DNA of 6,570 nt from assembly GCA_002298915.1 (NCBI GenBank), contig DBML01000027.1:1-6570 (forward strand). The letters are read 5' to 3'. Below the pieces are notes generated by a model. The model saw nothing but the letters and a program-made list of their open reading frames with translations, did not search any database and was not told where the DNA came from. A program made the translations under genes and the position numbers. Positions 1-6,129 of this stretch are shown here, one piece after another. Position 1 is the first letter of the stretch, and every line of letters begins with the position of its first letter. This DNA comes from Clostridium sp. UBA699 (lineage in GTDB: Bacteria; Bacillota; Clostridia; Clostridiales; Clostridiaceae).

Positions 1-49
1 CTGTTTAATTTTCAAAGACCATTATGCAATCGTTATCTGTCTTGGTTGG
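1..49 (-). other. rRNA operon leader, 5' of a 16S gene outside the window
   Basis: Read on the minus strand, this stretch follows the strong promoter at 56-85. It ends at the window edge with the motif TCTTTGAAAATTAAACAG, a sequence style commonly found shortly upstream of 16S rRNA (and in rRNA spacers) in Clostridia. No protein-coding potential is seen. The 16S gene itself is not in the window, so the assignment rests on the promoter strength and this leader motif. Confidence 0.6.
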
Positions 50-55
50 AACTTT

Positions 56-85
56 ATATTATCATATCTTTCCTACCAGTGTCAA
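56..85 (-). promoter_or_regulatory. Strong sigma-A promoter with UP-like element, reading left (rRNA-type)
   Basis: On the minus strand there is a perfect -35 TTGACA (80-85), an 18-bp spacer and a -10 TAATAT (56-61). The -10 is preceded by TGA, which gives an extended -10. Immediately upstream of the -35 (86-110) lie A-tracts resembling an UP element. Transcription would start near 49-50 and leave the window to the left. The box quality and downstream leader fit an rRNA operon promoter. Confidence 0.8.
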
Positions 86-167
86 CAAGTTTTTAACTTG
101 TTTTTTTTGATTTCCTATTGCATTTACCGTCCCGTTTCCGGCGACATGTAATATAATATCACCATTT

Positions 168-226
168 AAAAACAGGAGTTAATGCCCGTTTCCCGCTGTA
201 GGAAATTATCCCTGCATTAACTCCTG
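168..226 (-). terminator. Intrinsic terminator of the folate operon
   Basis: Two perfect 13-bp arms, 173-185 and 214-226 (CAGGAGTTAATGC and its complement), enclose a 28-nt loop that can form a further short TTTCC/GGAAA stem. In the minus direction the hairpin is followed by five T residues (172-168). It lies 52 nt past the folB-folK stop codon and separates the operon from the rRNA-type promoter downstream. No T-run follows on the plus side. Confidence 0.85.
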
Positions 227-278
227 ATAAATCATTTATCCTCAATAATCCTCATATTGATACGCCAGGCAGTGTAGC

Positions 279-1094
279 CTATGCACCCTGTTCCTCATAG
301 ATGTCTACGATCCTCTTTTTAAGCACAGGATGGATGAAATACGGAGCTATGTCGCAAAGCGGCTTGAGAACAAAAAGCCTCTCCTCCATCCTCGGGTGAG
401 GAAGGATAACCTTATCGTCATAGCTGATTAGATCATCGTAAAATATTATGTCGAGATCTATTGTCCTAGGCCCCCATCGGATGACTCTCTCCCTTTTCAG
501 CACCTTTTCTGTTTCAAGAAGCTTGTCCATAAGCTCATGAGGGGTTAAAAGCGTCTTAACCTCGAATGCACCGTTCAGGAAATCCTCCTGTTCAACGAAC
601 CCTACAGGTTTTGTTTCATACATGCTGGACACCTTCACGACGCGGCAGTCAGGCGATTCGTCTATTATGCCGATTGCGTCCCTTATGTTCTTATGCTTGT
701 CGCCCATGTTGGAGCCGACGGCTACATAAGCTGTGTGCCAGCTCCTCTCCAGCTTCACCGAAGCATATTCGAGCGGCTTGCCTATAGGCGCCCACGGCTT
801 CTTTATCTCAACGACCACTTTTTCAACGGTTTCGTAATTCTTAAGGACGAATGCTGCAACCTTCTCAGCAGCAGCCTCTATGAGGTCAAGCTTCTCGCTG
901 TTGAACTCCTTCTCCACGTCATAGCAAAGCTGCGCGTAATTGACCGTGTCCATCAGGTTGTCGCTAACCCCGGCCTTCCTCAGATCAAGGAAAATGTCAA
1001 GAGATACTACGAACCGCTGCCCCATCTCCTTCTCCTGGGTGTTTACTCCATGGTAGCTGTAAATCTGCAGCTCCTTTATCCTAATCCTGTCCAC
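279..1094 (-). CDS. folB-folK: Bifunctional dihydroneopterin aldolase / HPPK (FolB-FolK fusion)
   Basis: Cytosolic folate enzyme of 271 aa carrying two consecutive steps. Residues 1-117 are dihydroneopterin aldolase: the YHGVNTQEKEMGQ segment and the active-site equivalents of the S. aureus enzyme are present (Glu21, Tyr53, Glu73, Lys99). Residues 120-271 are 6-hydroxymethyl-7,8-dihydropterin pyrophosphokinase, with the start motif VGSNMGD (126-132) and the HPPK signature RWGPRTIDLDII (206-217), whose Asp213 and Asp215 bind Mg. The C-terminal LPHPRMEER block is also present. Such fusions are known in Clostridia. The start codon is GTG, supported by AGGAGGT seven bases upstream. The gene starts 5 nt after the folP stop, so the two are probably translationally coupled. 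Its product pterin diphosphate is the FolP substrate. It is the last gene of the operon and ends in a TAG stop. Confidence 0.95.
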   Translation of the reverse strand: MDRIRIKELQIYSYHGVNTQEKEMGQRFVVSLDIFLDLRKAGVSDNLMDTVNYAQLCYDVEKEFNSEKLDLIEAAAEKVAAFVLKNYETVEKVVVEIKKPWAPIGKPLEYASVKLERSWHTAYVAVGSNMGDKHKNIRDAIGIIDESPDCRVVKVSSMYETKPVGFVEQEDFLNGAFEVKTLLTPHELMDKLLETEKVLKRERVIRWGPRTIDLDIIFYDDLISYDDKVILPHPRMEERLFVLKPLCDIAPYFIHPVLKKRIVDIYEEQGA

Positions 1095-1099
1095 TTAGC

Positions 1100-1918
1100 T
1101 TACCTCCTCACTATGGCATCCGCCATCTTGCAGGCCCTTTTGTTCTCAAGCACATCATGCACCCTTACAAAATCGCAGCCCTTCATAACGCCTATAACCG
1201 AGGTGGCCACAGTGCCCTCAACCCTCTGGTCAACAGGAAGGTCGAGCACCGCGCCTATGGTAGATTTCCTCGAGGTCCCTAGAAGCAGCGCATATCCCAT
1301 AGCCTTTATTTTCTCCAGTGAGTTTATAGTCTCGAGGTTCTGCTCCACCGTCTTTGCGAATCCTATGCCCGGATCAAGGATTATCTTTTCGGGTTTAACG
1401 CCTGCCTTAAGCGCGATTTCTACGCTTTCCTTCAGGTCGGAAATTATGTCCTCTATCAGGTTTTTGTAGTCCTTATCGTGGCGGTTGTGCATCAGGCAGC
1501 AGGCAGCACCGTACTTTGCTGTCACCTCAGCTATGTAAGGATCGTGCTTGAAGCCCCAAACGTCGTTCACAAGGTCAGCTCCTGCTTCCAATGCCGCTTC
1601 TGCCACCTTGCCCTTATAGGTGTCAATGGATACAGGGATGTCGAACCTTTCCTTTATGGCTTTTATGATTGGGACGATCCTGCTGATTTCATCCTCGTCC
1701 GATATTACTATATGCCCCGGCCTTGTTGATTCGCCGCCTACGTCGATTATGTCGGCTCCGTCCTCTATCATCTTCCTAACCTGGTCCATGGCGCTTTCCA
1801 TGTCATTGAACCTCCCGCCATCAGAAAAGGAGTCCGGAGTCACGTTCAGTATTCCCATTATGTAGGTTCTTTCACCTATCCTGAATTCTCTGTTTCCAAT
1901 CTTCATTACTTCCTTCAT
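1100..1918 (-). CDS. folP: Dihydropteroate synthase
   Basis: Condenses hydroxymethyl-dihydropterin diphosphate (product of the neighbouring FolK domain) with p-aminobenzoate to form 7,8-dihydropteroate. It is the sulfonamide target and is cytosolic. The 272-aa TIM-barrel protein is full length. It carries the two family signatures GILNVTPDSFSDGG (22-35) and DVGGESTRPG (59-68), then SIDTYK (97-102), ND (118-119), DPGIGFAK (182-189), GTSRKS (214-219) and RVHDV (252-256). I chose the ATG at 1918 because GAGGTG sits six bases upstream. A GTG at 1927 is in frame (275 aa) but overlaps that ribosome binding site. An ATG at 1906 has too little spacing. The gene follows the HD-domain gene by 18 nt and is followed after 5 nt by folB-folK. 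All belong to one transcript. Confidence 0.95.
   Translation of the reverse strand: MKEVMKIGNREFRIGERTYIMGILNVTPDSFSDGGRFNDMESAMDQVRKMIEDGADIIDVGGESTRPGHIVISDEDEISRIVPIIKAIKERFDIPVSIDTYKGKVAEAALEAGADLVNDVWGFKHDPYIAEVTAKYGAACCLMHNRHDKDYKNLIEDIISDLKESVEIALKAGVKPEKIILDPGIGFAKTVEQNLETINSLEKIKAMGYALLLGTSRKSTIGAVLDLPVDQRVEGTVATSVIGVMKGCDFVRVHDVLENKRACKMADAIVRR
1102..1108 (-). promoter_or_regulatory. Shine-Dalgarno of folB-folK embedded in the folP stop
   Basis: On the minus strand the last two Arg codons of folP and the first base of its TAA stop spell AGG-AGG-T, seven bases before the GTG start of folB-folK. This site decides the GTG start, because no ATG lies nearby in frame. Confidence 0.8.
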
Positions 1919-1936
1919 TATCAGCACCTCGTCTTC

Positions 1937-2416
1937 TCAATATTTTATAAACATGTTTTTCTTCTCAGCATTCCAGTTGCATTCCTTCTCTGCACTGCAT
2001 TCGAAGCAGTTCCTTGACAGCTTGTCGCTCCTGCTGAATAAGTTGCTGAAGCTCACAGAGCCTTCGGTATCCCCCCTGTGCGCTTTCACTGCTGACAGCA
2101 CAGTCTCCTTTTCCGAACTGTCAAAGCCTGCAGCTGTAAGGATATCCTCGGCAAGCTGAGCACTCCCTTCGTCGTGAGGCTTTCCTTCGCTGTACTGCAG
2201 CCAACGCCCGATATCGTGCAGAAATGCCGCAGCATACACGACCTCCTTGCTGACATCCAGCCTGTTCTCAAGAACCAGTATATATGCGATCCTGGCCACA
2301 TCCAGAAAATGTCTCAGGTCATGCCTGCAGAATTTTCGTTCGGCCTCATATTTTTCATTCAGCTTCAGATACTCCTTGTACCTTGGGTCGTTTAAGATCC
2401 TGTTAACCCTTTGCAA
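1937..2416 (-). CDS. HD-domain phosphohydrolase of unknown substrate, first gene of folate operon
   Basis: Protein of 159 aa with the metal-binding pattern of the HD superfamily: His36 in RHFLDVARI, His67-Asp68 in FLHDIGRW, His81 and His113, and Asp131 in SDKLS. The superfamily uses such residues to bind divalent metals and hydrolyse phosphoesters or nucleotides. The C-terminus has three cysteines spaced CxxC-x5-C (137, 140, 146), preceding a Trp; Cys30 precedes His32. No signal peptide or membrane segment is seen. The start is TTG, preceded by GGGTGAG. There is no in-frame ATG or GTG upstream, and the N-terminus reads like a natural family start. It is the promoter-proximal gene, 18 nt before folP, so a role in pterin metabolism is suggested. 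The step from dihydroneopterin triphosphate to dihydroneopterin lacks a gene here, but assigning it is inference only. Confidence 0.85.
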   Translation of the reverse strand: MQRVNRILNDPRYKEYLKLNEKYEAERKFCRHDLRHFLDVARIAYILVLENRLDVSKEVVYAAAFLHDIGRWLQYSEGKPHDEGSAQLAEDILTAAGFDSSEKETVLSAVKAHRGDTEGSVSFSNLFSRSDKLSRNCFECSAEKECNWNAEKKNMFIKY

Positions 2417-2442
2417 GCCCTCACCCCCATCCGTTAAAACTT

Positions 2443-2471
2443 ATTATACACAAAAAAGTACGACCTGTGAA
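2443..2471 (-). promoter_or_regulatory. Promoter of the HD-folP-folBK operon
   Basis: On the minus strand, -35 TTCACA (2466-2471, five of six consensus), 17-bp spacer, -10 TATAAT (2443-2448, perfect). The predicted start is near 2436, leaving a leader of about 20 nt that contains the GGGTGAG ribosome binding site of the TTG start at 2416. The rest of the gene-free stretch 2472-2560 is AT-rich and shows nothing else I can support. Confidence 0.75.
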
Positions 2472-2563
2472 CGCTGGCGATCGATTCATCATAATTTCGC
2501 AATTGTTTTTATTATTCATAATCTTCAATTTTATCCCGCGCTTTGTTTCTATTTGTACGAAGC

Positions 2564-2607
2564 AAAACAGAGGCTGTGCCTCCATGACGGGCATAGCCTC
2601 TGCTTTT
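2564..2607 (-). terminator. Intrinsic terminator of the mod operon
   Basis: Arms 2568-2575 and 2595-2602 (CAGAGGCT and its complement) are perfect and extend inward to about 13 bp with one mismatch at 2576/2594. On the minus strand the stem is followed by GTTTTG-type T residues. A-tract and T-tract flanks on both sides make it potentially bidirectional. It starts three bases after the modC stop codon. Confidence 0.8.
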
Positions 2608-3643
2608 AATTGAGAAGAAGAACCGCAGCTTTTGGCACTCTAAGATACAGGTTATCCTTGTCCTGCCTGCTGTCCCATTCTTCCTTCTTGACCTTATAAA
2701 GTATTCCGTTTTCAAGGAGTATGCTGTACTCGAAAACGTCCTCGACTATCTTCTTTACGCTGCATTTAAAAACATTTGTTCCTTTGCATTCACTGCTTAA
2801 ACTTGTCATCTTGAACTCATGAGCCCTTATGCCGACATATTTTGTCTCATGGGATAAATCGGCATCTGTTTCCAGAACAATGTCCCAGTCGGTTGCCCGC
2901 AGCGCTTTGGAGGACAGGACCTCGCATTTTGAAATGTTTTTGCAGCCGGTCAGCCTGGCTGCGGCCAGCAATCCGGGCTGCCTGAATATCTCTCTTGTAT
3001 CGCCGGCAAGCACCGCTTTTCCCTTGTCAATGATTATGAGATTCTTGCACATCCTGTAAGCCTCATCCCTGCTGTGGGTTACCATAAGCACCTCGCCCCG
3101 GTAAAGTTTCAGAAGCTCAAGCACTTCGGACTGAAGCTGGTCCTTGAGATGCGAATCAAGTGCCGAGAACGGCTCATCTAGCAGAAGCACATCAGGTTTG
3201 TACACAATGCATCTGGCCAGGGCCACCCTCTGCTGCTGCCCGCCAGATAGCTGATTGGGATATTTTTTTTCAAGCCCATCCAGGTGGAAAGAACTTATCA
3301 TCTCTTTCACCTTCAGTTCCTTCTCTTCACGGCTGCATTGCAGACCTAATGAGATGTTCTCCTCAACAGTCAAATGAGGAAAAAGCGCGTAATTCTGAAA
3401 CAGATAGCCAATGTTTCTCTGCTGAGGCTTCAGGTTTATTTTCCTTTCAGAATCGAAGAGAACCTTTCCGTTGAGGACAATCCTGCCTTTGTCTGGCGTT
3501 TCAATCCCCGCTATGCATTTCAGCGTCATGCTCTTCCCGCAGCCTGAAGCTCCCAGAATCCCAAGGTACTCGACCTCAGTTTCAAAAGATACGTCCAGAG
3601 TGAACCCCTTCAGCCTTTTCTTTATGTCGACAAGCAAACCCAT
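2606..3643 (-). CDS. modC: Molybdate/tungstate ABC transporter ATP-binding protein
   Basis: ATPase of a ModABC-type oxyanion importer, 345 aa, on the cytoplasmic face of the membrane. The nucleotide-binding domain (about 1-225) is complete: Walker A GASGCGKS (31-38), Q-loop Gln83, ABC signature LSGGQQQR (132-139), Walker B VLLLDEP (152-158), D-loop SALD (160-163) and switch His190. The tail (about 228-345) is a TOBE-like regulatory region, starting with the ModC-typical LTGCKN and containing GIRAHEF. The N-terminus MGLLVDIKKRL is typical of the family, and the ATG at 3643 lies 11 nt after the modB stop. An AGGTAGG overlapping that stop is a rather distant ribosome binding site. It is the last gene of modABC, followed directly by a terminator. 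Molybdate and tungstate preference cannot be told apart here. Confidence 0.92.
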   Translation of the reverse strand: MGLLVDIKKRLKGFTLDVSFETEVEYLGILGASGCGKSMTLKCIAGIETPDKGRIVLNGKVLFDSERKINLKPQQRNIGYLFQNYALFPHLTVEENISLGLQCSREEKELKVKEMISSFHLDGLEKKYPNQLSGGQQQRVALARCIVYKPDVLLLDEPFSALDSHLKDQLQSEVLELLKLYRGEVLMVTHSRDEAYRMCKNLIIIDKGKAVLAGDTREIFRQPGLLAAARLTGCKNISKCEVLSSKALRATDWDIVLETDADLSHETKYVGIRAHEFKMTSLSSECKGTNVFKCSVKKIVEDVFEYSILLENGILYKVKKEEWDSRQDKDNLYLRVPKAAVLLLN

Positions 3644-3654
3644 AACTCTTATTC

Positions 3655-4326
3655 CTACCTTAAATATTTTCTTTCCCTTGTCGTGAAATAATTTGTTGAG
3701 ACCACGACTACGAAAGATATCGCTAGTACTACTATAACATAATACGCTGCTGCTTGCATGTTCCCTGCGGCAACTTCCGAATAGATCGCAAGAGGCAGCG
3801 TCCTGGTGACTCCAGATATGTTGCCTGCTATCATTGCAGTTGCCCCGAACTCCCCGAGCCCCCTTGCAAAGGCCAGTATCGTTCCAGCGGCGACGCCCGG
3901 AAGGGCAAGAGGCAGAACTATCTTCCAGAATATCCTCTTCTCGGACATACCCAGCGTCCTAGCCGCCAAAATCAAGTTATTGTCCACCTGCTCAAAAGCA
4001 CCCCTTGCCGAACGGTACATGAGCGGGAACGAAATAACAACAGCTGCAATCACGGTGGCTTCCCAGGAGAACACTATCTTTACCGCCAGGAAATCAAGAA
4101 GGAATCTTCCTACAGGGCGGTTTACTCCGAACACTATCAGAAGGAAGAATCCTACAACCGTCGGTGGCAGTACCAGCGGAAGTGTCAAAATCCCGTCAAG
4201 TACCATTTTCGCTTTTTCGGATTTCATCCTGACTATCCACCTTGCAACAAATAACCCTAACAAAAACGTCAAGGCTATCGCTGCGGATGCTGTCCTCAAA
4301 GAAATCAGTATAGGTGACAGATCCAT
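3655..4326 (-). CDS. modB: Molybdate ABC transporter permease
   Basis: Integral membrane channel subunit of the ModABC importer, 223 aa, with about five hydrophobic segments (roughly 6-28, 45-66, 84-103, 137-155 and 193-213). The coupling-loop EAA motif, AARTLGMSEKRIFWKIVLP (121-139), is the site that contacts ModC. LPLVLPPTVVGFFLL (49-63) is typical of ModB. The length matches the family. The ATG at 4326 has AAGGAG eight bases upstream, and that site overlaps the TAA stop of modA. The gene lies 12 nt after modA and 11 nt before modC, in one operon. Confidence 0.93.
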   Translation of the reverse strand: MDLSPILISLRTASAAIALTFLLGLFVARWIVRMKSEKAKMVLDGILTLPLVLPPTVVGFFLLIVFGVNRPVGRFLLDFLAVKIVFSWEATVIAAVVISFPLMYRSARGAFEQVDNNLILAARTLGMSEKRIFWKIVLPLALPGVAAGTILAFARGLGEFGATAMIAGNISGVTRTLPLAIYSEVAAGNMQAAAYYVIVVLAISFVVVVSTNYFTTRERKYLR

Positions 4327-4338
4327 ATAATCTTCTCC

Positions 4339-5115
4339 TTACTTGTTTGCTGAGAAGCCGTATGACTCGAATATCTTCAAGGCTTCGTCGGTTTTCAGGA
4401 ATTCAATAAAAGCTTTTGCTGCATCCTGGTTTTTGCTGGCTTTTACAGCGCCAACTGGATATACCACTTTCGAAACGCTGTCGGGCGGAGCTTCCGCAAC
4501 AACTTTGACGTTTGCATTTGAAGCTGCATCGGTCGCATATACTATCCCTGCATCAGCGCTGCCCTCTGCCACCCAGTTCAACACTTCTGTCACATTTGTT
4601 CCATAGCTTGCCTTAGCGGATACCTGATCCCACAGCTTCAGGTTTGTGAGGGACTCTTTTGCATACTGTCCAGCCGGCACGCTCGCAGGATCGCCTAACG
4701 CTACCTTGTTCGCTTTTGCGATGTCAGTGAATGCGGTCAAGCCCAGAGTGCTGTTAGCAGGCACGATAAGTACGATCTTGTTCTGAAGGAGCTGGACTAT
4801 GGAATCTTTAGCCATGAGACCCTCATTGTCAAGCGCGGTCATCTGTTTTGTTGCTGCTGAAAAGAACACGTCTATGTTTGCTCCTGATTCAATCTGCGTC
4901 TGCAGCTTACCTGAGCTGTCATAGGTTGTCTGAACCTTCACATTCGGGTACTTGACATTGAAAGCCGGGATTATTTTTTGATCCATGCAGTTTTTCAAGC
5001 TTGCTGCTGCAGCAACAGTTATCGTCCCGCTCTTTGAATTAGCGCTGGAGCATCCCGCAAAGGAAAATACCGCCAGCAGGCATAAGGTTAGAAGTATACC
5101 GATTCGTTTTTTCAT
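4339..5115 (-). CDS. modA: Molybdate-binding lipoprotein
   Basis: Extracytoplasmic substrate-binding component of the molybdate importer, 258 aa. A lipoprotein signal peptide is visible: MKKR, a hydrophobic stretch to residue 19, and lipobox FAGC with the acylated Cys22. The mature part matches ModA. Equivalents of the five E. coli oxyanion-contacting residues are Ser39 (AAASL), Ser68 (DSSGKL), Ala148 (VPAGQYA), Val175 and Tyr193 (AGIVYATDA). The spacings from Ala to Val (27) and Val to Tyr (18) equal those in E. coli. I placed the start at the ATG at 5115, with AGGGGG seven bases upstream. An in-frame ATG at 5166 would add 17 charged residues before the signal peptide, has no ribosome binding site and lies within a palindrome. 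It is the first gene of modABC and is divergent from the HTH-TOBE regulator. Confidence 0.93.
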   Translation of the reverse strand: MKKRIGILLTLCLLAVFSFAGCSSANSKSGTITVAAAASLKNCMDQKIIPAFNVKYPNVKVQTTYDSSGKLQTQIESGANIDVFFSAATKQMTALDNEGLMAKDSIVQLLQNKIVLIVPANSTLGLTAFTDIAKANKVALGDPASVPAGQYAKESLTNLKLWDQVSAKASYGTNVTEVLNWVAEGSADAGIVYATDAASNANVKVVAEAPPDSVSKVVYPVGAVKASKNQDAAKAFIEFLKTDEALKIFESYGFSANK

Positions 5116-5149
5116 TCTGTTTCCCCCTTTAGATTTTGCATTCAGCCGG

Positions 5150-5165
5150 TGTATATTGATATACA
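5150..5165. promoter_or_regulatory. 16-bp palindrome in the modA leader, candidate operator
   Basis: TGTATAT-TG-ATATACA: perfect 7-bp arms around two central bases, about 35 bp upstream of the modA ATG and downstream of its predicted promoter. With a 2-nt loop and AT-only inner arms it is a poor RNA hairpin, so a DNA-binding site is more likely. The TATAT...ATATA flavour recalls ModE operators, but the binding protein is unknown. Confidence 0.5.
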
Positions 5166-5171
5166 TTATTA

Positions 5172-5211
5172 AAACGATTTAAACCTAACTAAACACAACT
5201 CAAACTATCTA
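5172..5211. repeat. Helically phased AAAC direct repeats, candidate regulator binding array
   Basis: On the plus strand, AAAC occurs at 5172, 5181, 5191 and 5202, giving spacings of 9, 10 and 11 bp. The central units AAACCTAACT (5181-5190) and AAACACAACT (5191-5200), with AAACTATCTA (5202-5211), share a longer pattern AAACnnAnCT. They lie just downstream of the modA -10. Same-face spacing of about one helical turn fits a head-to-tail array bound by a MerR/excisionase-like HTH protein such as the divergent gene product. That is inference, and AT-rich sequence makes chance similarity possible. Confidence 0.4.
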
Positions 5212-5216
5212 ATCAG

Positions 5217-5245
5217 ATTGTATTACTTTAGCATACCCCTGTCAA
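5217..5245 (-). promoter_or_regulatory. modA promoter
   Basis: Minus strand: -35 TTGACA (5240-5245, perfect), 17-bp spacer, -10 TACAAT (5217-5222, five of six). The predicted start is near 5210, giving a leader of about 95 nt that contains the direct repeats and the palindrome. I see no known riboswitch-like structure in this leader. Confidence 0.75.
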
Positions 5246-5297
5246 TTCGTTTTCAGAATCTTGTACCACATTGAGTCAGTGCATCATAATTATACAG

Positions 5298-5327
5298 TTG
5301 TTTTACATATTTTGTTTGTGCTAAAAT
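5298..5327 (+). promoter_or_regulatory. Probable promoter of the HTH-TOBE regulator gene
   Basis: -10 TAAAAT (5322-5327) preceded by TGC gives an extended -10. An imperfect -35 TTGTTT (5298-5303) lies 18 bp upstream. Transcription would start near 5334, barely before the AGAGGTGA ribosome binding site at 5334-5341, so the leader would be very short. An upstream alternative is TTGTAC (5261-5266), 18 bp, CATAAT (5285-5290). Confidence 0.45.
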
Positions 5328-5346
5328 AAATCGAGAGGTGAGTTGA

Positions 5347-5868
5347 ATGAACGACGATATCTTGTATAAGCCTGAGGAGATAGCCGAGAAATTGAAGATA
5401 ACCAAGGGCACAGTATATGAAATGATCAAACGCGGCGACCTTGAAGCACACCGCATAGGAAGGCATATAAGAATTTCAGGCAAGCAGTTTGAGCATTACC
5501 TTCTGAAAGCGAGGGGCTCAGAAAATATATATGAAGCGGAAATCATTCGTAAGGAAGATGAAACGCTTGCAAGGATCGGGTCGGTTGACATAAGCGTCAA
5601 TACCGATCAGGAAGGCCATGTCAAGGTATCCATCCGGCCCGAGGATATCATCCTAAGCACAGGAACCTTCATAAGCAGCGCCAGGAACGTTCTGAAAGGC
5701 ACGGTAAAAAACGTAATCGACGAGGGGACCAGCGCAAGGGTTGTTATCGATATCGGAATACCCATCATGGCACTTATTACCAAGAAATCCCTCAAAGAGA
5801 TGGGAATAGTTCTCGGAAGCGAACTCTTCGCCATATTCAAGACCATGGCAGTAAAGGTTTATAAATGA
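5347..5868 (+). CDS. HTH-TOBE molybdate/tungstate-responsive transcriptional regulator
   Basis: Protein of 173 aa. Residues 5-53 form an excisionase/MerR-like winged helix-turn-helix: YKPEEIAEKLKITKGTVYEMIKRGDL, then wing RIGRHIRIS. Residues 58-95 are a linker without recognised motifs. Residues 96-173 form a TOBE/Mop domain, the oxyanion-binding fold, with IRPEDI (96-101), SARNVLKGTV (111-120) and the closing FAIFKTMAVKVY. This differs from classical ModE, whose DNA-binding part is LysR-like. The architecture resembles that described for Desulfovibrio TunR, but I cannot show orthology. It is divergent from modABC, so it probably adjusts modA transcription to intracellular molybdate or tungstate, and perhaps its own gene. 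The ATG at 5347 has AGAGGTGA five bases upstream. Whether it represses or activates cannot be told. Confidence 0.88.
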   Translation: MNDDILYKPEEIAEKLKITKGTVYEMIKRGDLEAHRIGRHIRISGKQFEHYLLKARGSENIYEAEIIRKEDETLARIGSVDISVNTDQEGHVKVSIRPEDIILSTGTFISSARNVLKGTVKNVIDEGTSARVVIDIGIPIMALITKKSLKEMGIVLGSELFAIFKTMAVKVYK

Positions 5869-5869
5869 G

Positions 5870-5900
5870 AAAAGGAGCTGGTGTAAATCCCAGCTCCTTT
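5870..5900. terminator. Bidirectional terminator between regulator and small membrane protein gene
   Basis: Perfect 11-bp arms AAAGGAGCTGG (5871-5881) and its complement (5890-5900) enclose an 8-nt loop. T residues follow on plus (TTTG) and on minus (four T). It begins two bases after the regulator stop and 16 bases past the stop of the convergent small gene, so it can serve both. Confidence 0.75.
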
Positions 5901-5915
5901 GTGCTAATTATTATT

Positions 5916-6089
5916 TTAATGCGCCACCAGAGTCGGCAGCAGTATGAAGTACGCAGCAAAGATTACGCCGAAGGCTATCAGCGAACCATATACAATAGCG
6001 TTGTTCTTAAGGATAATCCCTGCGATCGCACCTATTCCGGACAAGACAAGCAAACCTAAACCAACTGTAGACAAAAGCCCAATATTCAT
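5916..6089 (-). CDS. Small two-helix membrane protein, 57 aa, unknown function
   Basis: I do not recognise this protein. It has 57 codons from an ATG, beginning MNIGLLSTVGLGLLVLSG. Two hydrophobic segments are visible, about residues 3-27 (rich in Gly) and 31-54, joined by a short LKNN turn that carries the only lysine. There is no cysteine, no cleavable signal and no charged tail (it ends TLVAH). A GAGGGGG element lies about ten bases before the ATG, a usable but distant ribosome binding site. A TGA stop in frame just upstream rules out a longer form. The gene starts 40 bases past the terminator behind tRNA-Phe and ends at a terminator shared with the convergent regulator. I see no convincing promoter, so transcription may come by read-through from the rRNA operon or from a weak promoter. 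Confidence 0.7.
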   Translation of the reverse strand: MNIGLLSTVGLGLLVLSGIGAIAGIILKNNAIVYGSLIAFGVIFAAYFILLPTLVAH

Positions 6090-6129
6090 GACGTAAAAAC
6101 CCCCTCATTAAAAAATAGCGAACCATAGG

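Noticed and set aside
693..1469. 258-codon plus-strand open frame across folB-folK and folP
   Set aside because: It is antisense to two clearly recognised enzymes, spans their junction, has no family-like motif and no plausible ribosome binding site.
3806..4330. 174-codon plus-strand open frame opposite modB
   Set aside because: A mirror of the modB coding frame. ModB has a full EAA loop and membrane segments, while the antisense product is low-complexity with no recognisable domain.
5116..5166. Longer modA starting at the ATG at 5166
   Set aside because: It would place 17 polar residues before the lipoprotein signal, has no ribosome binding site and overlaps a palindrome. The ATG at 5115 has AGGGGG at good spacing.
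5116..5210. Molybdenum-cofactor riboswitch in the modA leader
   Set aside because: The leader is AT-rich with no multi-stem conserved architecture. Only DNA-type repeats and a palindrome with too small a loop are present.
5865..6059. 64-codon plus-strand frame after the regulator
   Set aside because: It overlaps the regulator's terminator and is antisense to the small membrane protein gene. The product is highly charged with no domain.
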